A DNA stretch of 64,000 nucleotides from assembly GCA_005880915.1 (NCBI GenBank), contig VBIW01000037.1, forward strand, positions 1 to 64,000. The letters are read 5' to 3'. Numbering within the stretch: position 1 is the stretch's first letter; the number at the start of each line of letters is the position of its first letter. Both the position numbers and the translations under genes were made by a program. The notes beneath the pieces are model-generated. The model was not told where the DNA came from. It made no database searches and worked only from the letters and a program-made list of their open reading frames with translations. Source of the DNA: Chloroflexota bacterium (GTDB lineage: Bacteria > Chloroflexota > Dormibacteria > Dormibacterales > Dormibacteraceae). Below, piece by piece: positions 43,329 through 50,883 of the stretch.

Positions 43329-43948
43329 ACGAGGGTTTCGCGCACCAGGCGGTCGAAGACGCGGTCGGGCGCGAGCGGGCCCGCATCGCCCGAGACCTTC
43401 ACGACGGCCTGGCGACCGAGCTCGCAGGAGCGATCTCGCTGTTCAAGCTCTACCTCGAGAAGCACAACACCCAGGACGAGACGTTGAAGAACGTCTTCGA
43501 CATCATGGAAGGGTCGCTGAAACGAGTCCGCGAATCCCTCGCCGATTTGCGACCCGCCGCGATCAGCCCCGATGGTCTGGTTGGCGACCTGCGCCACCAG
43601 GCCGACGAGTTCGCCCGCCTTTATGGCATCAGGGTCGAGCTGTCCACCAGCGGCGCCGAGGACATCCTCCCCGCCCAACACCGTGAGGTCGTTGCGCAGG
43701 TCGTTCGAGAAGCGCTCACCAACGTCCGGCGCCACTCCGGGTCGGCAATATGCCGGGTCAAGATGGCATTTGCGGCGCGGCCCTTCCTGATCGAGGTATC
43801 GGACGAGGGTCGGGGATTTGCGGCCGCCGGCCCGGTCGGCTACGGCTTGATGGGCATGCGCGAGCGGGCGGCCGGGATAGGAGGGCGGCTCGAGGTCGTG
43901 AGCACCGAGGGTCGCGGCACTACGGTCTTTCTCTTCGGCCCGAACTAG
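43325..43948 (+). CDS. NarL-type sensor histidine kinase (HisKA_3)
   Basis: The 207-residue protein has the HisKA_3 dimerisation motif ERARIARDLHDGLATE with phospho-accepting His26 and an HATPase_c domain with VVREALTNVRRHS, EVSDEGRGF and GLMGMRERAAGIGG. There is no sensor or membrane domain; input may come from the small membrane protein encoded just upstream. GTG at 43325 overlaps that gene (GTGA). No cognate regulator follows in the same direction; the closest LuxR-type gene is convergent and adjoins at 43948/43949. Confidence 0.9.
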   Translation: MNEGFAHQAVEDAVGRERARIARDLHDGLATELAGAISLFKLYLEKHNTQDETLKNVFDIMEGSLKRVRESLADLRPAAISPDGLVGDLRHQADEFARLYGIRVELSTSGAEDILPAQHREVVAQVVREALTNVRRHSGSAICRVKMAFAARPFLIEVSDEGRGFAAAGPVGYGLMGMRERAAGIGGRLEVVSTEGRGTTVFLFGPN

Positions 43949-44578
43949 CTACCAGGTCATTCGCTTGAGCTGAATCGCGGGAAACATCAGTCGATCCGCG
44001 CTGACTGACTCAAATTTCTTCGCGACGCTCTCGCTCAGCGCTCGCGCGTGCCCGCGGCTGGTGTGGATGGCACGTGCTATCTCGTCGGTCGACAGCCCGT
44101 GGCTCAGAAGGTGTGCCACCTCAGCTTCGCTCTCGGTGAGGCGGCTCATCGGCCCGCGCAGGGCGGCGACAAGGGTCGCGAGGCTGAAGCCGAGGGTAAG
44201 GGCGTATGCGACGTCGTCCTCGGTGTACCAGTGGTCTCGCCGGCAACCGATGATCATCAAGCCGATCGGTCGCTGGTCGATCTCGCCGACGGGCGCGTAG
44301 AGGATCGCTGGCCAGTCGAGCTCCCAGTCATACCCGACCGACGTGACGGGGTTTTCGATCACGGTGTTGATCACCATCGGTCTCTTCTCATAGAGGGCGC
44401 GGCGCGAAAGCGGCATGAGGGGCCGGCTCTGCAGGAACTTGCGGGAGATCTCTGACGCAGCGATCGGCTGCAGGCACCCGCCGCGCAGGTAGCCGAGAAC
44501 CCACCGGTCGTGGCGAACAGCGCTGAGGGCCAGTCCCAGCCGGCGCCTGGCATCTTGGAGGTCTGGAAGCTGGCCCAT
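43949..44578 (-). CDS. GAF-like and LuxR-type HTH regulator
   Basis: The 209-residue protein has an N-terminal GAF-like sensor region (about 10-140; VINTVIENPVTSVG, ILYAPVGE, IGLMIIGCR) and a C-terminal LuxR HTH (LTESEAEVAHLLSHGLSTDE, RAIHTSRGHARALS). It has no receiver domain. ATG at 44578; CATAAC on the minus strand ends 9 bases upstream of it. Likely a transcriptional regulator that senses a small ligand or redox state. Divergent from the OmpR-type gene. Confidence 0.82.
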   Translation of the reverse strand: MGQLPDLQDARRRLGLALSAVRHDRWVLGYLRGGCLQPIAASEISRKFLQSRPLMPLSRRALYEKRPMVINTVIENPVTSVGYDWELDWPAILYAPVGEIDQRPIGLMIIGCRRDHWYTEDDVAYALTLGFSLATLVAALRGPMSRLTESEAEVAHLLSHGLSTDEIARAIHTSRGHARALSESVAKKFESVSADRLMFPAIQLKRMTW

Positions 44579-44587
44579 GACCAGCAG

Positions 44588-44593
44588 GTTATG
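44588..44593 (-). promoter_or_regulatory. -10 box (CATAAC) before the GAF-LuxR gene
   Basis: Read on the minus strand, CATAAC ends 9 bases before the ATG at 44578, the same spacing as at four other genes in the window. Confidence 0.4.
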
Positions 44594-44622
44594 GCCGCTC
44601 GGGCTTGCTTGACCTCACATCC

Positions 44623-44653
44623 GGTTCAGCATTTCCTCAAGAAACCCTGAACC
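44623..44653. promoter_or_regulatory. Inverted repeat in a divergent promoter region
   Basis: GGTTCAG (44623-44629) and CTGAACC (44647-44653) form perfect 7-bp arms 17 bases apart, between the divergent GAF-LuxR gene and the OmpR-type regulator gene. This could be an operator for either regulator. Confidence 0.45.
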
Positions 44654-44681
44654 TGCTAGCTTGCGTCGGGGATTTGGAGGC

Positions 44682-45359
44682 ATGACCGCCAAGTTGCTGG
44701 TGGTTGATGACGAGCCGCGCATGGCGGAGCTCACGGCTGAGATCTTGCGGCGCGCGGGCTACTCGGTCGATGTGGCGCGCAGCGGCACTGAGGCGCTCGA
44801 ACACGTGCGGATCACCTCACCGGATCTGATGCTTCTCGATTACGAGATGCCTGACATGGAAGCCCCGGAGGTGCTCGATTCATTGCGCTCGGGAGGAGAC
44901 CGGATTCCGTTTCCGGTGATCATCCTGACCGGCGCGCGCCACGCCCCGGCCGACCAGGTCGTCGGGATCGAGCGCGGTGCGACCGACTTCATCGTCAAGG
45001 GCACAGACCGCCAGGTGCTCCTCGCCCGCGTCCGCGGCGCACTGCGCGAACGCTCATCACCTTCCGGCGCGGTAGTGCGCGGCCGCCTCCATGTGGACGC
45101 TGCGCGTGGCGAGGCACGACTTGGGGAGCGAACGCTCAAGCTCGAGCGCCGGCCGCTGCTGATGCTCCAGCTGCTGGTGAACAGATCAGGCGATGTGGTG
45201 CCACGCTCGGAGCTCCTGGAGCGCGTCTGGGGCAGCTCGTACACCGGCTTCGAGCACAGCCTGGAGCAGGCGGTGCACCAGGTCCGCCGCGCACTCAAGG
45301 AGCCGGGGTGGATCGAAACCGTGCGTGGGATTGGCTACAGGCTCGTCGTCCAGGCCTGA
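44682..45359 (+). CDS. OmpR-type response regulator
   Basis: The 225-residue protein has a receiver domain with acidic pair DD (9-10), phospho-acceptor Asp53 (LLDYEMPD) and Lys in FIVKG (the usual following Pro is Gly). A winged-helix domain follows (SELLERVWGSSYTGFEHSLEQ, GIGYRLVVQ). ATG at 44682 has TTGGAGG about 5 bases upstream; a GTG/ATG further upstream is less likely. It is followed by a separate receiver-domain gene. Confidence 0.9.
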   Translation: MTAKLLVVDDEPRMAELTAEILRRAGYSVDVARSGTEALEHVRITSPDLMLLDYEMPDMEAPEVLDSLRSGGDRIPFPVIILTGARHAPADQVVGIERGATDFIVKGTDRQVLLARVRGALRERSSPSGAVVRGRLHVDAARGEARLGERTLKLERRPLLMLQLLVNRSGDVVPRSELLERVWGSSYTGFEHSLEQAVHQVRRALKEPGWIETVRGIGYRLVVQA

Positions 45360-45372
45360 GACGGCGGCGGCC

Positions 45373-45852
45373 TTGCACCGCCTCCGCTCGACGCTCGCAA
45401 GGATGCGGGCGGAGCTGGAGATCGCCCAGTCCGACGGCGAGGCGCCGCCGGTCGAGCGCCTGATTGGAGACCTGGGCGAGGCCCTGAACCTCTTGGGCGA
45501 GGTCGAGTCGGCGGTGCTGGCAATCGTACACGTGCTGGTGGTGGACGACGACGAGAGGCTGGGCGAGCTGACCGCCCGAGGCCTGCGCCGGCTGGGGTTT
45601 GACGCCGAGTCGACGGGCCGGCTGCGAACGCTGCGGCCGCGCGAGGTGGTGGTCTTTGACCTCGGAGTATCCGGGTCGCTGGATGCTGCAGAGCTCGCCG
45701 CTCTGAAGGGAGCGAAACCGATCGTCGTCACCGGAGCAGCCGACCCGGGCTCGCGCGCTATTGCGGAGGACCTGGATGCCAGCAGCTACCTCGTCAAACC
45801 GGTGGAGCTGGACGAGCTGGCCGCCGCGATCAAGCGCCGGGCATCGGCCTAG
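45373..45852 (+). CDS. Helical region plus receiver-domain protein
   Basis: The 159-residue product has an N-terminal helical segment (about 1-55: LHRLRSTLARMRAELEIAQ and so on), then a receiver-like domain: VLVVDDDERLGELTARGL, Asp in VVFDLGVSG, VVTGA and YLVKPVELDEL. There is no output domain, so it may pass phosphate or act by protein contact. The start is uncertain (TTG at 45373 or ATG at 45403). It lies 13 bases after the OmpR-type gene and is likely co-transcribed. Confidence 0.72.
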   Translation: MHRLRSTLARMRAELEIAQSDGEAPPVERLIGDLGEALNLLGEVESAVLAIVHVLVVDDDERLGELTARGLRRLGFDAESTGRLRTLRPREVVVFDLGVSGSLDAAELAALKGAKPIVVTGAADPGSRAIAEDLDASSYLVKPVELDELAAAIKRRASA

Positions 45853-45942
45853 ATGCGTTTTGACATGACCATTGAGGGTGGCGGCGTCGACATCTGGGGC
45901 CTGTCCGCAGGCGTGGTCATCGTGCTCGCTGCTTTGTGCTGA
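45853..45942 (+). CDS. Possible 29-residue hydrophobic peptide
   Basis: ATG at 45853 directly follows the TAG of the receiver gene. The product MRFDMTIEGGGVDIWGLSAG continues with VVIVLAALC, a half-membrane hydrophobic end. It overlaps the 3' end of the convergent histidine kinase gene by 26 bases. No homologue can be named; the reading frame could be chance. Confidence 0.3.
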   Translation: MRFDMTIEGGGVDIWGLSAGVVIVLAALC

Positions 45943-47332
45943 GGTTGCTGAAGGGGGGAAGGACAACCGTGAAGACAGCGCCTCGGCGGTTACCTTCGTA
46001 AAGCAGCTCGCCCTGGTGTTCACGCACGATCCCGTAGGACATGAACAGGCCGAGTCCGGTGCCGGTCTCTTTGGTGGTGAAGTGCGGCTCGAAGAGGTGG
46101 TGGCGATTCTCCTCGGCAACGCCGGGGCCGTTGTCCGCGACGCTGAAGTATGGCCAGCCGTTCGCCCGCCGGCCGAGGGTCAGCTCGACGTGGCCACGCG
46201 GCGGCACCGCGTCGATTGCGTTGTTGATCAGATTGGTGGCGACCTCGCGAAGCAGCAGTGGGTCGGCCTTGACGCTCACATCCTCCGTCGTTTCGCGCAG
46301 CCCAAGCTCCACCTCCTTCGTGCGCGCCCGCGGGCGCGCCATTCCAACCGACCGGGTGAGGAGCTCGTTCAGGTCAACCGGCTCGGCGGAGTAGGTGACC
46401 CGTGGAGTGGCGCCCTCGGATAGCGTGCGCAGAACCGTGACGGCGTCGTTGGCGGCTGCGGTGGCCGTCTCGATGGCTTCGCGGTCAACTGGGTCGAGTC
46501 GACGCGGATCGACCTCCTTGAGGTAGCCGACAGCCGTAGCCATGTGATTGCGCAGGTTATGGACGACGCCCTCGATGGCGCGGCTGTGGAAGAGATGACG
46601 ATCAGCGTCGGTGAGCTCCGACTCGAGCACGCGTCGAATCCGACGGCCCGCGATCGTGTCGGTTAGAGCAAGTGAGAGGACAAAGACGATAGTCGCGAGC
46701 AAGTAGCCGCGCGCCGACCCATCGAGAACATAACTACCCAGTAAAGAGGCAAGGGCAAAGTAGCCGTAAGCCACATAGAACTGGGCGCTGAAGTTGTGCC
46801 TGACAATGCTCCCAATCGACTCTCCGCTCTGTAGCGACAGCCCGATTGCCACAAGGATCCACGCGGCCAAATTGATCACGATTAGCACTAGCACGCGAGA
46901 TTGAAGCGATAAAGCGTCACCCGCTCTCAGGTGTGCTGCCAGGATCGCGCCGAGGCACGCATAAGCAGCTGCCATGACCGCACCCATAATCGGCCAGTGG
47001 CCTCGGCGAACCATCGGAATTCCGAGTGAAAGGCCGACGATGGTCGCGTCGAGAGGATTAAGGAGGATTGCGGCGGCGCCGATCGCGATGCTACCGAGCG
47101 TTAGTCGTCCGCGCTCCATGCGGACCGAGACTGCGCTCAGGAAAATCAAAGCAATAAGGAGATACAGGACCTCAATGGCATTGTCGCGTTGTGAAGTGGT
47201 ATCTCGCCGCCAATAGATGTTGGCGGCGACCGTCGACGCCGCCACTAGCACCAGAAATCCGTATGCCGCCACGTGCCTACCGAATGGCTTGTTGGTAAGC
47301 TGCGCCGCATCGCGAAGGCTACGCACGATCAC
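45917..47332 (-). CDS. Multi-pass membrane sensor histidine kinase
   Basis: The 471-residue protein has about seven to eight membrane helices (residues 20-228) and a cytoplasmic kinase core: His258 in GVVHNLRNHMATAVGYL, N-box EVATNLINNAIDAVP, G1 DNGPGVA, F-box FEPHFTTKETG and G2 GTGLGLFMSYG. The sensor part has no named family. The GTG at 47332 overlaps the divergent regulator frame by 60 bases; GTG at 47272 would remove the overlap. The membrane part is visibly less GC-rich than the surrounding genes. Likely partner is the NarL-type regulator next to it. Confidence 0.88.
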   Translation of the reverse strand: MIVRSLRDAAQLTNKPFGRHVAAYGFLVLVAASTVAANIYWRRDTTSQRDNAIEVLYLLIALIFLSAVSVRMERGRLTLGSIAIGAAAILLNPLDATIVGLSLGIPMVRRGHWPIMGAVMAAAYACLGAILAAHLRAGDALSLQSRVLVLIVINLAAWILVAIGLSLQSGESIGSIVRHNFSAQFYVAYGYFALASLLGSYVLDGSARGYLLATIVFVLSLALTDTIAGRRIRRVLESELTDADRHLFHSRAIEGVVHNLRNHMATAVGYLKEVDPRRLDPVDREAIETATAAANDAVTVLRTLSEGATPRVTYSAEPVDLNELLTRSVGMARPRARTKEVELGLRETTEDVSVKADPLLLREVATNLINNAIDAVPPRGHVELTLGRRANGWPYFSVADNGPGVAEENRHHLFEPHFTTKETGTGLGLFMSYGIVREHQGELLYEGNRRGAVFTVVLPPFSNLSTKQRAR

Positions 47333-47986
47333 GACAGGTACCGCGTGTTGGTCGTGGACGACAGCATTGTTCCGCGGACGGCGGCTCGGGCAATGCTAGG
47401 CTCGACGCCTGAACTCCGGTACGTCGGCGAGGCATCCTCCGGCGTGGAGGCCCTGAAAGCGATGGAAAACCTGAGACCCGACCTCGTACTCATGGATGTA
47501 CATATGCCGGTCATGGACGGACCTACAACTGCGAAGGCCCTCCTAGCCAGATTCCCAGCCACCAAGATCGTCGCATGGACTGTATCCGAATCAAGCGACG
47601 ATCTCTTGCGGATGATACGGGCCGGCTGCTCCGGGTACGTACTCAAGGACGTTGGCCCGAGCGAGCTTCAACGGGCACTCCTGGCCGCAATGCGTAGCGA
47701 AAGCCCTGTTCCCCGGCGAATGATTCCAGAGGTGTTGCGACGGGTGGCCGAGGCGACGCCTCTGTCCGGTGGCGGCCAGGTGAACCTGACGTCGCGGGAG
47801 ATGCAAGTCCTTCGCGCGGTTGCCAAGGGTCATACGACGAAGCGACTGGCGAGCGATCTCGGGCTGGCGGCCCCTTCGATCGAAACTCATCTTCGAAACA
47901 TCTTCAAGAAGCTGGACGCCAGGAATCGAGGTGAGGCGGTCAGCGCGGCTCTCAAGCTCGGACTTATTACGCTAGCCGACCTTTAG
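47273..47986 (+). CDS. NarL/LuxR-type response regulator
   Basis: The 237-residue protein has a receiver domain starting YRVLVVDDSIVPRTA with phospho-acceptor Asp in LVLMDVHMPVMDG and Lys in VLKDVG, and a C-terminal LuxR HTH (LTSREMQVLRAVAKGHTTKR, SIETHLRNIFKKLDARNR). The first 22 residues from GTG 47273 precede the fold; GTG at 47345 is the later option but would clip the first strand. Divergent from the membrane kinase gene, probably its partner. Upstream of the HD-GYP-MFS gene. Confidence 0.88.
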   Translation: MPTEWLVGKLRRIAKATHDHDRYRVLVVDDSIVPRTAARAMLGSTPELRYVGEASSGVEALKAMENLRPDLVLMDVHMPVMDGPTTAKALLARFPATKIVAWTVSESSDDLLRMIRAGCSGYVLKDVGPSELQRALLAAMRSESPVPRRMIPEVLRRVAEATPLSGGGQVNLTSREMQVLRAVAKGHTTKRLASDLGLAAPSIETHLRNIFKKLDARNRGEAVSAALKLGLITLADL

Positions 47987-48002
47987 GTCATCAGATTCCG
48001 GA

Positions 48003-48250
48003 CCCTGGACTCAGGGATTTCAATGAGTCGCACTCATGGAAATTGACGATTCCCCCTTGCAGTCACAACGGTGAGACTTGGCCTCACTCAAGTGACGTGG
48101 AAAACGCAGTTGCAAGCGACAGGAATCTAAGGGGATAGGAGGGAAACATGGTCCGCATGTTCCGACGATTGATGCGTGGCGGTAGCAGGCAGCGGGTTGC
48201 TGGCGCTTGGGTCTTTTAGCTGCAGGATAGCTAAGGCTTAAAGACCCTAG
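48003..48250. ncRNA. Intergenic region rich in hairpins (candidate structured RNA)
   Basis: The gap 47987-48298 holds several inverted repeats: CCCTG-gact-CAGGG (48003-48016), ATGAG-tcgca-CTCAT (48023-48037), a nested stem GTCAC-aacg-GTGAG-acttggc-CTCAC-tcaa-GTGAC (48062-48096), and GGGTCTTT (48209-48216) paired with AAAGACCC (48240-48247) around an inner TAGCT/AGCTA. The first may be a terminator for the regulator gene. Together they suggest a structured transcript, but no known riboswitch class is recognised and expression is unproven. Confidence 0.4.
48148..48219 (+). CDS. Possible 23-residue leader peptide
   Basis: ATG at 48148 has GGAGG 6 bases upstream (48137-48141). The product MVRMFRRLMRGGSRQRVAGA ends WVF and is very basic. 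Its stop codon lies at the edge of the hairpin arm 48209-48216. It could be a small protein, an attenuating leader peptide or chance; no homologue is recognised. Confidence 0.4.
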   Translation: MVRMFRRLMRGGSRQRVAGAWVF

Positions 48251-48283
48251 GTTTAGGAGGTACTGGGCGCGAAAGGCGGGGTC

Positions 48284-48289
48284 TAGAAT
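48284..48289 (+). promoter_or_regulatory. -10 box (TAGAAT) before the HD-GYP-MFS gene
   Basis: TAGAAT ends 9 bases before TTG at 48299 and no ribosome-binding site precedes the TTG, so the transcript may be leaderless. A GGAGG at 48257-48260 is too far from the TTG. Confidence 0.45.
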
Positions 48290-48298
48290 TCCACCGTC

Positions 48299-50842
48299 TT
48301 GACCTCGTTCAGCTCGCTATCGCGGGCCGCGCAACTGTACATCGTCGGCGTTGTGGCAGTCGGCGTAATGTCGGTCCTCTTGGGCTGGCTCGTCAGTCCA
48401 GTTCCGCCGGCCTTCGTTGCCACCGTTGTCTATTTGGGCATTGGCACCCAGATAGCCGCACTCCGACCGATCCCGTGGAGGCGTGGCCGTCAATGGGTCG
48501 TGGATCCACTGCTGATAGCGACCGGCCTGATCGCCCCAGGCGCGGGAGTGGCGTCGGTCGCATGGTTGGCCGTATTTGACGGCCGCGTCCCCGGTCGGAC
48601 GATCACATGGTGGGCGTTCTTGTTTAACCGGGCGATGTTGGCCACGGCCTACACAGTTCCATCCATAGCCGTCGCTTCCCTGGGCCATGGTCTGGAATGG
48701 TTGCCCCTTAAGACTCTGCTGTATGTGGGAACAGCGCTTGGCCTTAACTACACCCTTACGGCACTCGGATGGGCGTTTGTTGCGCGCGCTTCCCTTGTAG
48801 CGACGTTGTTTGAAAACGTTGGCCTGGCTGCTGTCCTCGGGACCGCGGCTGTGAGTTTTTCGGGGGGCATCATTTTCCTCCTCCTTCAGAGCCCGCCTGT
48901 CGAGATAGGGCCGTTGCAGGTTCCCCTTGGTTACATCATGGCCCCGGGACTCTTCGGTTTCGTCTTGGCCGTGCGCGGCAATCTCGCCGACGCGCAGCGT
49001 CAAACATTGCTCAAGGATCAGACGCTGGAACTTGCCGCTCAGGTCCTTGACGCACGGGATAGGTACACCGAGTCGCATTCGATTCGCGTAGCCGAAATGG
49101 CGGGCAACCTAGGTGAGCGACTGGAGTTGGGTGACAGGGAAGTCGAACTCATTCGAACAGCTGCAGCGCTGCACGACCTCGGCAAGATCGGCGTCCGTGA
49201 TGACATCCTCAACAAACCAGGTCCCTTGACGGAAGAGGAATGGGAGATCATGCGGCGGCATCCCGATATCGGGGCGGACATGATCGCCCAGCACTCTGCC
49301 CTCGCCGAGGTGGCGCCGCTTGTGCGTCACCATCACGAGCGTTGGGATGGCTCGGGCTATCCCGCTGGCCTGAAAGGGGACGTCATTCCTTTTGGGGCTC
49401 GCATTCTGTCGGTGGCAGATTCGTTTGACACCATCACTGGTGCTCGTCTTTACCGACGATCTTTGATGACACCGATCGAGGGTGTCGAGGACATCAGCCG
49501 ACGAGCAAATCAGTGGTACGACCCCAACGTTGTCGATGCCCTTCGGGAGCTGCACGGGCTCCCACCAATGGAGGTCCTCAACCGGCCCGAAGTACCGCGC
49601 CGAATTACGACTCTGAGGGTGTTGCGGGCTAACCCAGGCTTCAGCAGCTTGCTCGCGGCGATCGGCATCTCGTCACTGGGTGATCCACTTACTCAGGTCG
49701 CTGCGCTCATCGCGATTTACGCGAACACCCGCGACGCTCGCATTGTCGCACTCGGTTTCATCATCCAGGCCATTGCAACGATCGCGGTCACCAGTCTGGC
49801 CGGCGGGATTGTGGACAGGCTTCCTCGACGCGGACTGGTCGTGGGACTTGAGCTGCTCCGCGCAGCGACTCTTGTTGCGACGGCTTTACTTATCGGTCGA
49901 GATTGGCGCCTGATCCTGCCTATCCTTTTCCTGCTCGCCGCTATCAACGCGATCGTTCAGCCGGCCAAACAAGCCGCGATCCCAGGCCTTGTCCCAGCCG
50001 GACAGGTGGGTAAAGCCAATGCGATCGTCGCTGCGACCACGATGCTTGCCGGCGCAGTTGGCTTTGGACTAGCCGCTGGGATCCTCAGCAAGTTTCCGAC
50101 TTCGATCAACACCCTGTTCATCGCTGACGCCATGACCTTCGCCCTCGCCGCGGTCATCATCCTCGGCATCCCAAACCTCGGCGGCGGTCTCGTCAGCACA
50201 TCCGTCTCAGGTGCCCTCCGCCGAGCATGGTCTCTGGTTGAAGCGCGCCCCCATCTCGTGATCAGTACTCTGGCCGCTTTCCTGATTCCGATCAGTCTTC
50301 CGGCGGTGCTTGCGCTCGCTTACCAGGTGCCGACGCCGGGTGGCTCGGGTGGTGAGACCTATTCACTGCTAGAGCTCGTGTCGGCAATTGGCATTTTCGT
50401 TGGGTCACTTGTTGTCAGTCGCTTGGCTGCGATCGGCACTATGCGCACCGTGGGAGCTGGTCTACTTTTGACCGGTGCCTTCTCGGTGGCGCTCTCGATG
50501 ACACACGACATCTCAGTGATCGTGGCCGTTCTGTTCATCGCATCCGTGGGCAATCCGATTTACACCGTCGCAAATCAGACCGCCCTGGTAGAGACTGCCG
50601 ACGCATCCAACCGCGGCAGCGTGATGGCTACGCGGTTTGGTCTCGCTCAAACAGCAGGAATTATCGGGATCGCCGTCGGTGGTCTGATCACCAGCCTGCG
50701 CAGTCCGCAACTGGCATTCGGCGTCCTGGGCCTGGGATTGGTAATGCTGGCCCTCTACGCTCTTGCGGCCGGGCGTAGCACGACGAATCCGCTACACGGC
50801 GCGCCCTATGAGGAAGCGGTCCTCCAGCAGGCCAAGACCTGA
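48299..50842 (+). CDS. HD-GYP phosphodiesterase fused to an MFS transporter
   Basis: The 847-residue protein joins three parts: an N-terminal membrane sensor-like region of about six helices (10-225), an HD-GYP domain (about 240-420) and a C-terminal MFS-type transporter of about twelve helices (450-835). HD-GYP landmarks are present: HDLGKIGV (His292, Asp293), HHHERWDGSGYP (344-355) and ARILSVADSFD. HD-GYP enzymes cleave cyclic di-GMP. The MFS half resembles the MFS_3 drug-efflux group (GGIVDRLPRRGLVVG, NAIVQPAKQAAIPGLV). Linking turnover of a nucleotide signal with a transporter is unusual. Codon use is less GC-rich than in neighbours, suggesting transfer. Confidence 0.9.
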   Translation: MTSFSSLSRAAQLYIVGVVAVGVMSVLLGWLVSPVPPAFVATVVYLGIGTQIAALRPIPWRRGRQWVVDPLLIATGLIAPGAGVASVAWLAVFDGRVPGRTITWWAFLFNRAMLATAYTVPSIAVASLGHGLEWLPLKTLLYVGTALGLNYTLTALGWAFVARASLVATLFENVGLAAVLGTAAVSFSGGIIFLLLQSPPVEIGPLQVPLGYIMAPGLFGFVLAVRGNLADAQRQTLLKDQTLELAAQVLDARDRYTESHSIRVAEMAGNLGERLELGDREVELIRTAAALHDLGKIGVRDDILNKPGPLTEEEWEIMRRHPDIGADMIAQHSALAEVAPLVRHHHERWDGSGYPAGLKGDVIPFGARILSVADSFDTITGARLYRRSLMTPIEGVEDISRRANQWYDPNVVDALRELHGLPPMEVLNRPEVPRRITTLRVLRANPGFSSLLAAIGISSLGDPLTQVAALIAIYANTRDARIVALGFIIQAIATIAVTSLAGGIVDRLPRRGLVVGLELLRAATLVATALLIGRDWRLILPILFLLAAINAIVQPAKQAAIPGLVPAGQVGKANAIVAATTMLAGAVGFGLAAGILSKFPTSINTLFIADAMTFALAAVIILGIPNLGGGLVSTSVSGALRRAWSLVEARPHLVISTLAAFLIPISLPAVLALAYQVPTPGGSGGETYSLLELVSAIGIFVGSLVVSRLAAIGTMRTVGAGLLLTGAFSVALSMTHDISVIVAVLFIASVGNPIYTVANQTALVETADASNRGSVMATRFGLAQTAGIIGIAVGGLITSLRSPQLAFGVLGLGLVMLALYALAAGRSTTNPLHGAPYEEAVLQQAKT

Positions 50843-50883
50843 CCCCGCTGCGCCCAAGGTCCCTCTGGTCATACTGCGCGTGA

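Noticed and set aside
45872-46423. Open frame on the plus strand opposite the membrane histidine kinase
   Set aside because: It is antisense to the conserved kinase core and has no recognisable domain.
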